NCBI GenBank assembly: GCA_003260075.1
Contig: QLIY01000691.1
Coordinates: 1-64,000, forward strand
Length of the DNA stretch: 64,000 nucleotides
Reading direction: 5' to 3'
Origin: Phallusia mammillata
Taxonomy: Eukaryota; Chordata; Ascidiacea; Phlebobranchia; Ascidiidae
Within the stretch, counting starts at the first letter, position 1. The number at the start of each line of letters is the position of its first letter. The notes beneath the pieces were generated by a model, which saw only the letters and a list, made by a program, of their open reading frames with translations, was not told the origin of the DNA and ran no database searches. Shown here in pieces: positions 12,701 through 23,475 of this stretch. Made by a program: the position numbers and the translations under genes.

Positions 12701-14024
12701 AAAAATATTTGTTATGGTACCTGATAATTTCTGCTATGTTATGTTACGACGACGAGTGGGAACGTAAAAGTTGCGCTTAACATTTGAACAGGGTGATTTG
12801 CAACATGACTTACTACGCCATCCTGTTCGACACAAACAGTTTGACTGGGAGCCGATTTCTCAACTGTTTCTATGCTGGAGTTGTCGAGTTGTTGGCTTAC
12901 ATTGTATCGTTCGCAACAGTTGAGCGCGGAGGCAGGAAAAACACCTACTTAGGATTCATGGTCGCAGCTGGATTAGCAATCATCGTAACTCCGTTCATTA
13001 AACTGTGTAAGTTGTTGGAATGCGTGGTGATCTGCGTGGTTTAGTTGTTCGCTTTTGTTCGTCCATTTGATTCGACGTGCAAATGTTACGCAATAGTATG
13101 TTAAACACAAAACTACCAAATGTATTCTATACCTGCAGACAGTGCACACTGTTTCGACCTATAAGGTCTCATCAGTGCGGGGGGGGGGTAAGGTCCCAAA
13201 ACACGAGGGAATGTTTGCACTTTAAAATAGAGAAAATTTCGCGGCACACTTGGAAATCTCTCAAGAATCACTGCTCTGGTCTAGACCGACAAACCGAGCT
13301 TGGACAAAACGTTTGTGTTCGCCAAAAATGTTGTGCAACTTCAAGACGTGTCTTGTTTATGTTTACAGGGAGTGAAGTAGCGGTGACGATTTTGACAATG
13401 CTCAGCAAGCTTGGGGGGGGGGTGCAAGGTTTGCTGGACACACAACTAGCAAATATATTCTATACTCAACATCAGTGATTTTGCGTCGTGTCGTCAACAG
13501 GGAGTGAAGTAGCGGTGACGATTTTGACAATGCTCAGCAAGCTTTGCGTCACAGTGGGCTATTATGTCGTGTACATTTCCACCCCAGAACTTTTCCCGAC
13601 CGCATTGAGGCACACAACTATGTCTGTAGCGTCAGCTTGCGGAAGATTCGGGGGAATGTTGGCTCCCTTGATAATATTCTCAGGTTTGACCGCAAAATTG
13701 TATCTTGAATTTATGTCATTACCAGATAAACTCTTACGCAGGTCAAAACGGTGATAGCTACATCCCGTACCTCGCCTCCGGTATTCTCACTATCATTGTC
13801 TCCCTGCTTTACATCTTACTTCCCAATACCCACAATGCACCACTGCCTGACAGCGTACCTGAAGCCGTGCAGATGGAAAACAGGTAAAATAATATTTCAA
13901 CCGAATATTTGAACTAAACAAATATTGCATCTTTTAACGTTGCAGGAAATTTTGCTGTTTCGGAAAAAAATTGGAAATTGAAAGTAAATTGGCCGAGGAA
14001 GAAATCCCGATGACAGAAGTGTAA
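9724..14024 (+). CDS. SLC22-family organic cation/anion transporter
   Basis: Eleven exons join in frame to 559 residues, close to the usual 550: 9724-9888, 10244-10406, 10472-10566, 10799-10902, 11384-11538, 11715-11883, 12225-12434, 12792-13006, 13501-13683, 13742-13883 and 13946-14024. The family is a 12-helix major facilitator carrier of the plasma membrane that moves small organic ions. Visible hallmarks are TM1 followed by HYTPNYHC, a large extracellular loop with Cys and NxT sites, SDKFGRK after TM2 (174-180), ESPRWL after TM6 (288-293) and ELFPTALR (455-462). The start at 9724 follows a splice acceptor at 9690. Parts of exons 5 and 9 appear twice because G-run gaps at 11577 and 13413 are flanked by duplicate copies. 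Substrate specificity cannot be read from the sequence. Confidence 0.93.
11587..11660 (+). pseudogene. Second partial copy of transporter exon 5 (assembly duplicate)
   Basis: This repeats the last 74 bases of exon 5 (11384-11538) with two silent-looking differences, and stands directly after the 10-G run at 11577-11586. It is probably the other side of an unmerged contig join rather than a real duplicated exon. Exon 6 is reached from the donor after either copy. Confidence 0.75.
11925..12190 (-). repeat. tRNA-derived SINE-like insertion in transporter intron 6
   Basis: The minus strand carries ggttcgaatcc at about 12079-12089, an exact match to the RNA polymerase III B-box consensus. A 3' part includes ggcctggtgcactatgatt. 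Related words (aataggcctggcatactatgattt) recur at 39700-39740 and 39940-39980 and more weakly at 42785-42815, so the 3' part is dispersed. I could not place an A box with confidence. Confidence 0.5.
12484..12661. mobile_element. hAT-type MITE with 8-bp target duplication
   Basis: The terminal sequences aagtggtaggattcagccgg and ttgaatccctctactg are imperfect inverted repeats. The element is flanked by the identical octamers gttgtaat at 12476-12483 and 12662-12669. An 8-bp target duplication is characteristic of the hAT superfamily. There is no coding capacity, so it is non-autonomous. Relatives lie at 40691, 53837, 55469 and 60872. Confidence 0.85.
13369..13412 (+). pseudogene. Partial copy of transporter exon 9 before a gap
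   Basis: The acceptor and the first 44 bases of exon 9 appear here and again from 13501, separated by the 10-G run at 13413-13422. The later copy continues in frame to a proper donor and is taken as the real exon. Confidence 0.75.
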
Positions 14025-14045
14025 AGTAAAAGCGCTTAGACTCAG

Positions 14046-14051
14046 AATAAA
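14046..14051 (+). terminator. Poly(A) signal of the SLC22-type gene
   Basis: AATAAA lies 22 nt after the stop codon at 14022-14024. This is an unusually short 3' UTR, as expected for a gene pair that converges with only 128 bp between stop codons. Confidence 0.6.
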
Positions 14052-14152
14052 GTAAAACACATTTCAATTTGTGGACATGGCTGCTGTGAAGTTTAATGAA
14101 TCACATTCCGAGTTTGGGTAAAAAGCAAATATATGTATGTATATATATATTT

Positions 14153-17100
14153 CTAAACCGTTGAAGACCCAGCAGTTGCCGTCGTCGTTTCGTCGTCATT
14201 AAGCTCCGAAAATTTACAAGGAAGCAAAATTTGTTTCCAGTTCGCGAAGCAGAAAAGCGTGCAAGCCATGTTGACGGCGTAATCGCAATCCCACAACCAG
14301 TTGGTGACCTAAAACACACGATTGGCGGGTTGCATGAGATAATAGAGGAGATTTCAACGACGCGATCGCGTGCCAACATTTTAGTGTGGCCTGTATATAG
14401 GGTTGTACGAGGAACTTTTGAACGGTAATCAGAAAGCGGTCAGATTCGTACGTGAAAGCAGGCTTGGACAACTAGATAATTCTTGTTGTCTAATTGGGCA
14501 AATTAGAGCAAAATGGCGGTAATTCTAGTTCTATTCTAATTTAGAATTATCGAGTAAGCTCTAATTCCAATCCAATTTACAGCTTTCCCAAAAACGCTAG
14601 TTTGTCCAACGGTATTTTTAGGCATGTGATCTGAGCATTTGTTCGTATCCAAGGCGCACAAAACCACGTAACTAACAAGACCAAACTACATCACTGAAAC
14701 ATGTTTTTCAGTTCAATTTGACCCTACGATAAGCACTACCTCGTTGGCTGTTGCAGCATAATATAATCTGGTAATAAAAAGGGATACAGTTTATACGTCA
14801 GATGGAAGAGGATTATGCGTAAAATTTCACTAACTTAGCATCATCAGATTATGGAAACCAGTATTTTCTAAAAAAAATACAGGAATGCGAAAACTAAGAT
14901 ATAGCTGCGTCAATCGCGAAGGGCGAGTACAATTGCAACTGTCCGCTGACGTAAAAAATCTCTGGTGAAAATAACGGACTATTTTCGTATTGATGCTGCT
15001 ATCTAATTCTAGTTTAATTCTAGTTTTTGAGAAAATGGCAATTTTAATTCTAATCTAATTTGTAAAAAATGCCGTGCTCTAATTTTAATTCTAATCTATT
15101 TTATAAAATCGAAAAAAAGGATCCAAGGACTGGAAAACGGTTTCCAATCGTTTTGTCACATACTTCATTTTCCTGCCTGTTTAACCCGGTATAAGGTTTG
15201 GAAAATATGCTGGGCCGATTAAGATTGAAATGTGCAGCAGCAAAACACATAAATTCTTACCAACTGAATAACCCTTCCTTTTATGAGCGGGTCAATCACA
15301 ACTAGAGTCAAATCTACTCCGGCTGAAACCAAAGCTGCGATGGAGCAATAGCGCACCAAGCGGCCAATCTTAGACGAAGTTGAACTTTTTACTCCAGGGT
15401 TTGTGGAGGAATAAAATAGAAGTTCTTTTCGGTGAAGTCGTAGAATGTGAATAAATAAAAACAACAATGATCCTGTAAAGTAAAAAATTTAATTAGCAAA
15501 AGCAAAAACTGTAACAAAAAGCAAAAGTTACAAAATACGCAAAAAAGCTAGTTTATCTGTGCAGTTGGGAAATTCTACATACACCATAACTAAAATCAGC
15601 CTTACCTTTAGCTAATTTTCGATAGGTGGCGCAAAGAGCACACATCCCTATTGAAAATGGAATATCTCAAAATATGCTGACGGTTTGGGCTATTAGGATT
15701 GGAGTTAGGTATTATCTATTAAAAAAAACATATTATCAAAAAAATTAATGAAACTAATCTCAAAATTTAGTTCCTAATGTAAAATTGTTAAAAACTACTT
15801 CCAAACCCCTATTGAGCCGCTAAATAAATAATTCAGTTCCTGCGCCACCTCGAAGTGTAACTAAATGTTCGACTGACGTGAGATATGGTGTTAATAGCTC
15901 TACCATGCAGTTGACCGGCTGTTTCAAATTACTAACCCTGAATGATGATGACGACAGCATAGCTGATGTAAACCACGATCGCATTCGCCCCGGTTTTCAC
16001 CACGTAATAACAAGCGTTGGTTCCGTTCGGGGGGGGGGGGGGGGGGGGGGGCGTGATAACTTTGGTTCTCTGTATAAAGTGTTTTGACGCAGCCATAGAA
16101 ATGAATACAGACAAGTAGTTCCTGCAAAACATAGTTGAAGTTGAATAAATATTGGAAAATATCTTTGATGTCAAAAGTTTGAAGTGAGCTCCGAGCGAAC
16201 CAACAGTACCGAACAATTTTGTGATTCTTACTTAAAAGGTTAGCAAAACGAAAGTTGATTTGCAGAGTTTTAGCTAGTGAAGCGAAAGGGGGGGGGGGGT
16301 CGAAGTTAAATAAATATTGGAAAGTATCGTTGTCGTCAAAAGTTTTAAGTGAGCTCCGAGCGAACCAACAGTACCGAGAGCATCAACTGTACCGATCAAT
16401 TTTGTAGTTCGTAGTTAAAAGTTCACATCAGTCAGTTTCTAATATTGTTCCGTCCAATATTCTGATTTGTCGTGTCAACCTTATGCGAAACTGCACGTTT
16501 TTGCCGTAGTGTACGTCATGAGTTACGTCATCAAGTTCCTACGCTTGATGAAAACAAAAATCACCCCAAAAATTCCATCGTGCTATTTTTATGCGTCGGA
16601 TTTTTAGATAATTTCAAATTCGGCAAAACTGAAACTTTGTTAGTTGTGGGGGGGGGGAACGCATAACAATGATCCAAGAGCCCTGGGTAAACCGAGAGCG
16701 AATCAACTGTACCGATAAATTTTGTGATTCTCAATTTAAAAGTTCACATGAAGCAGTTCCTAAAAGCCCCGTCAAACATTTTGCTTTACCGTGTCATCCG
16801 CAAACCTGATGCGAAACTGCACGTTTTTGTCGTTGCGTACGTCATAAATTACGTCATCAAGTTTCTGCGTATAATGAAAACTAAATCAACCAAAAAATTC
16901 CGCCGTGCTATTTTCATGCGTCGGATTATTAGAGAATTGCAAAAAAGCTGAAATTTTGTGACCCTTCAATAAGCAGCATGGTAATCGACGATCACCGTTT
17001 ATTTAATTAAATAATTAAGAATGGAAAGTATTTTCCAAGTAATGAAATCTACCGATAATAATCTTGGAATATATATTTCGCCTAATGGCATCTTTAGTTC

Positions 17101-17858
17101 CTTATTCAATTAGAAACTTTGTTAGTTGTTAGTGTTAAACGCGTTTTCACAAACAAAGTCACCCCAAAAATTCCATCGTGCTATTTTCATGCGCGGGATT
17201 AGATAATTTCGAATTCGGCAAAACTTAAACTTTGTTAGTTGTCAGTGTTAAACGCTTTGTCAAACAAATCACTAACCCACAGTGTGGATGAACTGGTAGG
17301 ACTTCCCGATGATGGCACATTTCGACGGAGAAACTGGAATTGGGGAATAATAAACAACTTGCGCCAGAGAAAACTTTGCGACCCCCAAAGTGACAGAAGC
17401 AGTGAACAAAGCGTAGAGGATGAACCGGAGCTTCACAGTGCCCGAATTAAACCGGGTCTGACCTTTCTTCCTCGACCTTAGAATTCTAAATAGAAACAGT
17501 GAAATGAAGATCGTATAGTCCTAAAGGGGGGGGGGTGCGACCCCCAAAGCGACAGAAGCAGTGAACAAAGCGTAGAGGATGAACCGGAGCTTCACAGTAC
17601 CCGAATTAAACCGGGTCTGACCTTTCTTCCTGGGGGGGGGGACGGTAGAATTAAAGGCCAAAGTAAAAAACAAGCAATTTTCAATTAAATATGTAACAAC
17701 ATTTACTCATAACAATTTGGTACTTACAATTCACGGAAAAGCAGGATGAGCGAAATCAAAAGGTACGTGGCAAACACGAGCAAACACGTTTCGAAGATAA
17801 TAACAAAAGTCCATTGCCGGTAATCTACTGCTGGTTTTAATTCTTCTGTTATGTTCAT
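14153..17858 (-). CDS. Unrecognised multi-pass (about 7 TM) membrane protein
   Basis: Five exons are linked by phase: 17728-17858, 17277-17485, 15937-16121 (containing a 23-G gap), 15261-15472 and 14153-14308. The N terminus (MNITEELKP) has an N-glycosylation site, followed by a long hydrophobic helix. Further hydrophobic segments follow: FILYALFTASVTLGV, TTCLYSFLWLRQ, AIVVYISYAVVIIIQ, LLFLFIHIL, IAALVSAGVDLTLVVI and NMACTLFCF. The short polar tail ends DDETTTATAGSSTV. The word FLWLRQ after a helix with Cys is the most distinctive motif. The layout fits a seven-helix receptor or transporter, but I do not recognise the family and no function is inferred. Part of exon 2 is repeated at 17537-17630 beyond a G-run gap. 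An alternative ATTAAA poly(A) word lies at 14092-14097 (-). Confidence 0.75.
16430..17260. repeat. Three degenerate repeat units in an intron
   Basis: Units starting near 16440, 16730 and 17110 share words such as aaaaattccatcgtgctatttt, atgcgtcggatt and actttgttagttgt. They occupy the intron between exons 2 and 3 of the membrane protein gene. The G runs at 16288 and 16648 lie among them, so part of the multiplicity may come from assembly. Confidence 0.5.
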
Positions 17859-18136
17859 GTTTTTACGTTTTTTGCAACTAAAAATTAATCACATAAATAA
17901 GTGTAACACTATTATTCGATATCACTCACTACTTTGTATAGTTTAGCTACACAACAGAGTGTTAACTGTGCTCCGTATAACTTCTGTTCAACGACTTCCG
18001 TGTTTGTTTTATAGCGTAAAGTTGATGACTCAAAAACAATAAGGAAATTACCACATTTTCTTGACACAATGTGACGAAACATGATAATAAAAATTGGTAC
18101 TTTCCCACTAAAGTCAAACTATAGAACACTATACAG

Positions 18137-18636
18137 CAGTGATCCTCAACCGCGGCTCTCATGGCCATATGCGGCTCCCAACTACTTGTTGTGGGGGGGG
18201 GGCAGTGAAACTATAGAACACTGTACAGCAGTGATTCTCAACCGCGGCTCTCATGGCCATATGCGGCTCCCAACTACTTGTTGTCGGCCCTCACCAGACC
18301 TCAGAAAACCACCAAAGATTACCATGAAAGCTACAATAGCCAAAAAAAAGTTTCCAAATCTACTATTTGTAAAAGTTGACAATGCAATTAAAACACTATC
18401 ATTATTCCAAAGTTATTCATTATGTACAGAGGTAATTGTTTATGGAATGTATTGTGTCCTATAAGTCAGAATCAGTGAGCTTTCTGCAGAGAAGTGTTAT
18501 TAAAAAAGAAACTATTCAGATTCTTGTTGTTAGCCGTTCACCGGAATTCTTTTTTATTCGCTTGTTTTGCGGCTCCTAACAGGCTTTTGAAAAACTTCCT
18601 TTTGGCCTAAACAATCAAAAAGGTTGAGAAACAGCG
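18137..18636. mobile_element. hAT-type non-autonomous element
   Basis: The left terminus cagtgatcctcaacc and the right terminus ggttgagaaacagcg are imperfect inverted repeats. Flanking octamers ctatacag (ctgtacag in the second copy of the left flank) and ctttacag are a near-perfect target duplication. A 10-G run at 18193-18202 separates two copies of the left end, an assembly effect. No transposase frame is seen. Confidence 0.65.
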
Positions 18637-19414
18637 CTTTACAGGGAACAAGTACCATACAGGTGGAGCAGATTCAAAATAATGCAAAGTAATAGGCAGG
18701 CGTTGTCGAATAATATAAGATTCAGCAAACTTCGGTTAATCCATATCTTCTCATAATTGTAACAAAACACGAGGTACAAATGATTGTAATTTGGTAAAAC
18801 TAATGGACATCGGTTAATCCGGATATATGCCCAATTCGGACATTTTTTGGCCCAAACGGGTCCGGATTAACCGAGGTTTTCTGTATCTTGAATATTTTGA
18901 CATTTTTTACCGTAACTCCGTGCACATAACTTCGCAGTCATTCGCTTGGTAATCTCACATAAAGGTAACGTTCACCTCATAACTATATTATTGCACCCGA
19001 TACGCCGCACCTCAACGTGCACATAAACCACGTGACGCGCGTCACTATGCGACTATTACGTCATAATCAACACGTGTGGCGCAACGAAGGTTACTGCGGT
19101 GCAAACTAACTTTGGACGAAAAAAACAGTGTAGAATAAGTTATATATACCATGTTTAGACAATTACCATGAATTGAAACAGCACATTATCAGAACAGCAG
19201 AATATTTCAACAGACAAATAATCACAGTGCAAACAACAAATGATATGAAACAGCAAAGTGAAACCAAACAGCACAATCCTAAACTAAAAGTTAAATTAAA
19301 ATGCTTTTATATAACTTAACAGGTGATCTAACTATACAGATTTGCTACTATACGGTTACATGTAGAATAGCACCTAAACATGAAATAGACTTTTTAACAA
19401 TATTTCAGGGTAGT

Positions 19415-21289
19415 TCACCATAAGTTACGACGATTTTCGGCATTTATTATTTGCCAGTTAGGGGAGACTGAATCCATGGCTAGCCAGTTGAAATCATCAA
19501 CTTTATTCCAGTTATTTTTACAACCATTCAATCCAGCAAGTTTGAGGTGGTTTTCAAGTTCTGGGTAATCGAAGTTGTACGGAGCGAATCCAACTTTTGT
19601 TGTATCTTCTATTATTGCACGACTTGAAACATTCAAATAAAAGTTGGTGTCTGATGTGTGATGGACTCTGAGTTGCTGACATCCAGTGGCTATTTCACAA
19701 TCAGTGCACCTACAACAAAACCAACATAAGAATATTTGAACTGAACAGTATCTGACACTTCAACAGGCAGCATGGTCATCGATGGTCACTGTTCATATCT
19801 TGTTGTTTTCAGGAACTAAAGTTGAAATTAGGCAAAATATATATTCCAAGATATTCATAGTCGGATTTCGTTATTAGGAAAATATTTTCATAAAACATAA
19901 AGTTGTGCACAAGTGCTGAAACACGAGAAGAGCTTAACCAACTGCTGACGTTTATAACATACCCTTACATACGTCATTACAGTCTTTACTTTTGTTCATA
20001 AGGAAGCTGCCTTATTATCACAGAAAAAGATGAAATGGCCATATTCTTTCACTTGTTAATAATGAGGTGGGTGGGTGTAACAAATGAAGATACACAATGT
20101 ACAAATAACCTGAGCAATCCCTGATGTAAAACGAGATTTTTATTATGTAATTTTTAAAATTCAGTTGTCAGTTTGTACTCTGGTCAAATAAAACAATAAG
20201 AGCATAAGAAAACACACACAGATACCCACCAGTCTACAAATACTGATCCAGACACTGGCCCAATGACAATAGTGCATTTTTCCACATTGTTGATATGTAC
20301 AGTACTCGGGGCTCCCAACAAATATACTTTGCAACCAACAAGCTTAGATAATGTCAAATCCTTCTGGTTGACCACATTGCTGTTTAGAGTAATTGTTTCA
20401 TCAGTTTTTCCACTTATTTCACATCCTTGGTTGAGTTTTTGAGCATATTTTTGCAATCCACTCCCCTTGTTAACAACAGGAGCTAGACAGACATAACAAT
20501 AAATTAGGTTTCAAATTTTTTTCAATTTGCACTTTTAAAACATAATTACATACACCAGCAGTAAACTACATTTTCTATTTGCCAAACCAAGAATAATTAA
20601 TCATTAACACCAATTCGACTGTCTCACACTTGGTCTAACAGTTAGTGATGCAATAAAAACCAACACAACAATAAGGAACTATTTAATTCTGTTTCTGAAT
20701 ACTTCTTTAAACAGGCAAGTTATAAACAGTAGGCCACTTATTTTTGAGTTATGTTGGTTGTCCAGCTGATGATTACAAACTCAAGATTCAAACACGACTC
20801 ACCTTCATGGCTGTTTTCCTTGTTCTCACTCTTCTTGACCTTGGATTTGAAGGTGAATTTTTTCTTAGGAATCATATTATTTTTTCTCTCATTAATTTCC
20901 TCCATTAACAAGTTAAGTTGTTCTTGAGCCACTCTAGCCTTGAAAGCCGGCAAAAACATAACAGAATCATTGAAAAACTTTTGCAATCTTTGATGGGACA
21001 TAACAATGGAGTCAAAGTGTTCGGTCAATGCCAAACGATCAGTTGGAGCGATACCAGTGCACTGCAGCAAATTGGTGATGGTGGAAATCTCATCATTGAA
21101 GTATTTCTGAAAAAAACTTGACTTTTCTTCTGTAACTTTTTTGCCCTCGGATTCTTCGTGTTGTTGTGTCCATTTGCTCGTCCGAGCTTGCTTTCTTTCA
21201 CTCAACTTGTTTGCAATGAAATCTTTTTTGTCGGTTAAGACATTTTCCGTCTCGCTAATGGTAAATGCTTCTGCTTTTTGAACAGCCAT
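19415..21289 (-). CDS. TBCC: Tubulin-binding cofactor C
   Basis: Three exons (20803-21289, 20230-20482, 19415-19709) give 344 residues; the human protein has 346. TBCC acts last in beta-tubulin folding: with cofactors D and E it stimulates GTP hydrolysis by tubulin and releases the native heterodimer. The N-terminal exon encodes the helical, spectrin-like tubulin-binding region (about 1-110), followed by a basic linker. The second and third exons encode the C-CAP/TBCC beta-helix domain. The arginine finger lies in GCQQLRVHHT (Arg261), matching the catalytic Arg of human TBCC, followed by FAPYNFDYPEL. A pyrimidine-AG acceptor 36 nt before the ATG has no upstream exon, so the mRNA may be trans-spliced. 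The gene lies 247 bp downstream of MRG15 on the same strand. Confidence 0.95.
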
Positions 21290-21536
21290 AATAATTTAAA
21301 CAAATAGCTAAAGTAGGTGGTTTCCCTGAAATTAAAATTATTAAAAGTATACATAACGGCAGTGTGAAAGCACAAAATTTTTGAAAGAAGCTGTTTTCTT
21401 TCAACTTATGCATAAAAACAAATAAAATGAGTTGGTAATTTTTGACCATCTCCACATGAAAACAATTTACAAGATAAAACATATTTGATATGTTTTAAGT
21501 AAGTTTTGAATTTCACCCATTAGTAAATTATACAAA

Positions 21537-22445
21537 TCATGAAATTGCTTTTTTGTGATCAGTCAATGATTGATATTCATTCACATTAAAAAATGATGAA
21601 ACATTTGTTTCCAGGTATGCTAAAAATTCATGCATGTGCTTTAGAAGATTGGACATGTTCTTATCATTAAGATTAGTGTAGGACAATATTGGTCCCACTC
21701 GAACAAAGAATCTTAATAAGTGGGTAAATCCATATATTTGTGAAGCAGTTAACTCTGGGTGTTGGTCAAGTATTTCATTATATTGTTGTCGTTCACAGCG
21801 ATAAAGTAGCTGAGATCCCAACATCACATTAAAATATTCTTTTACTCCAGCAGTGAATTCTGACATGGTACTTCTTTTCTCCGTAGTTTCACTATTTGCG
21901 TTCGCATACATGTCCAATATACTGTCAACTGTATCTGTGGTGGGTAACTTGCAAACTCGTTTTTGTCGCGTCACCAAATCCCAATCATCAACAAGTATCG
22001 GTTTTAGTTCACTTGGTATTTGAATGTTAACCTCAACTTTTGCAATATAAGCATCCTCTGACTCCACGGACGGATCAATCCGTGATTTCTTCTTTTTAGG
22101 TTCCCCCAATATTGGAGGTGCTTCCGCCTTTTTAACTTGCTCCTGTGAAGTTTTCTCTTTGTCAGGTTTTACAAATTTTGCCATTTTTCCCCGTTTGGTT
22201 TTATCTTTTCCATGTTGTTTTAAAAGATCTTTTTGTTTTTGCAAGTTTACATCGTTGTACTTTAGTACTCTAGTTTCTGGAACCCATTCGTCCCAGTGTT
22301 TGTTCCACCCGTTGTAATGAATCATATAAAAACTTTTGCTTCCGTCACGAATTTCTGATTTCATACACTTTGCTTCATACATTAAAGGTCCATGAAAACA
22401 AAGCACCCTTTCCCCGTCACTAAACTTCACTGCTTTCGGTGCCAT
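21537..22445 (-). CDS. MORF4L1: MRG15/MORF4L1 chromatin protein, intronless
   Basis: A single open frame of 302 residues. The N terminus has the MRG15-type chromo-barrel domain (about 9-70), with FHGPLMYEAKC and the aromatic-rich YNGWNKHWDEWV that forms the methyl-lysine cage. A basic linker follows (KKKSRIDPS). The C-terminal MRG domain (about 125-300) includes LVDDWDLVTRQK, YFNVMLGSQLLYRCER and FTHLLRFFVRV. The protein is a subunit of NuA4/Tip60 acetyltransferase and Sin3/HDAC complexes and reads H3K36 methylation. Vertebrate MORF4L1 has introns. The uninterrupted frame could mean intron loss or a retrocopy that replaced the parent; it has no frame damage, so it looks functional. A splice acceptor lies 18 nt before the ATG. 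Confidence 0.96.
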   Translation of the reverse strand: MAPKAVKFSDGERVLCFHGPLMYEAKCMKSEIRDGSKSFYMIHYNGWNKHWDEWVPETRVLKYNDVNLQKQKDLLKQHGKDKTKRGKMAKFVKPDKEKTSQEQVKKAEAPPILGEPKKKKSRIDPSVESEDAYIAKVEVNIQIPSELKPILVDDWDLVTRQKRVCKLPTTDTVDSILDMYANANSETTEKRSTMSEFTAGVKEYFNVMLGSQLLYRCERQQYNEILDQHPELTASQIYGFTHLLRFFVRVGPILSYTNLNDKNMSNLLKHMHEFLAYLETNVSSFFNVNEYQSLTDHKKAIS

Positions 22446-22459
22446 AGTCAGTTGTTACA

Positions 22460-23148
22460 ATTACTGAAACTACTTAAAATTACAAAAACGAACTCACCAA
22501 CTCGCAAACACGAATGTTCTTGAAAACTCAACCAACAAACACGAGTCGACGTAAAAATTCTCGACCAGTCGACCTGGTCCCAGTTAGGCGGATAAATTCG
22601 CAACAATTTAATAATTATTGTTGTTGTATAATTTTTTAAATATTGAATGATCAAAAATCATTGGCGGTGGTGTAAAGAAAATGGTACGGCACTAATCCAA
22701 AGACTTGTTGTGTTGTTGGTTACTTTTTATGTGGTCCCAGTAACAAACATTAATTTATTTCGGTCGGTCGCACATGGCCTGGTATGTTTCAAAGTGATTG
22801 CAATGATTTGTTTCGCAGCAAAAAAGACAGGTTTCCCACTGTGTTTATATCTCATATAACATGTTTTTGTTTGATTCGTTGTTTGCGCCATAAACACGTG
22901 ATACAAACGAGCGATTCTTACTTTTTAGGGCAGAATTTTGGCAACGAAGCAAATCCTTGTTCCGGCGATGTGATTTGTTACTTACGACATAACAGGTTTT
23001 TCAAGCGAGTGACGAGTACCAATCTGGAGTTTTCAGCTATTAATTATTATTTTGCTTTCGTAATTACCAAAGATAAACAAAAATCACATATTGTGCCTTA
23101 AATTATAAACAAACGCACAAACTTTTTTTTTGAACAATTGGTTTTACG

Positions 23149-23226
<78 letters not shown>

Positions 23227-23475
23227 TTGTACCAGCTGCTACATCTGACATTTTTCAGATATTTTTTTAACATCTGTCATTTTTTCTTGAGTTAATATTG
23301 ATTGATTGTCACAAAGTAAAATACAAAGTATTTTAACAATGAGATAACAATAGGATTCAATAAAGATGTACTCGCAATTTAACACACATGGGAAATACAA
23401 ATAAAATGTCTTTGCAAATCCATAATTTTAACCACAAAGATTGTCAAAGTTTCTGTTGACATCGACTGTTTTTTT
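22460..23475. other. Short intergenic region with a 76-G run
   Basis: This lies between the MRG15 start and the CHRAC1 stop. No coding exon is recognised. The run 23150-23225 is all G and interrupts otherwise AT-rich DNA; it is best read as a sized assembly gap. Confidence 0.6.

Noticed and set aside
15924-16216. Pro-rich minus-strand frames around the 23-G run
   Set aside because: Artefact of the same kind; the real reading is exon 3 of the multi-pass protein, which changes frame across the gap.
19415-22445. TBCC and MRG15 as an operon
   Set aside because: 247 bp separate the MRG15 stop from the TBCC start, more than typical of tunicate operons, and each has its own candidate acceptor; same-strand adjacency alone is not enough.
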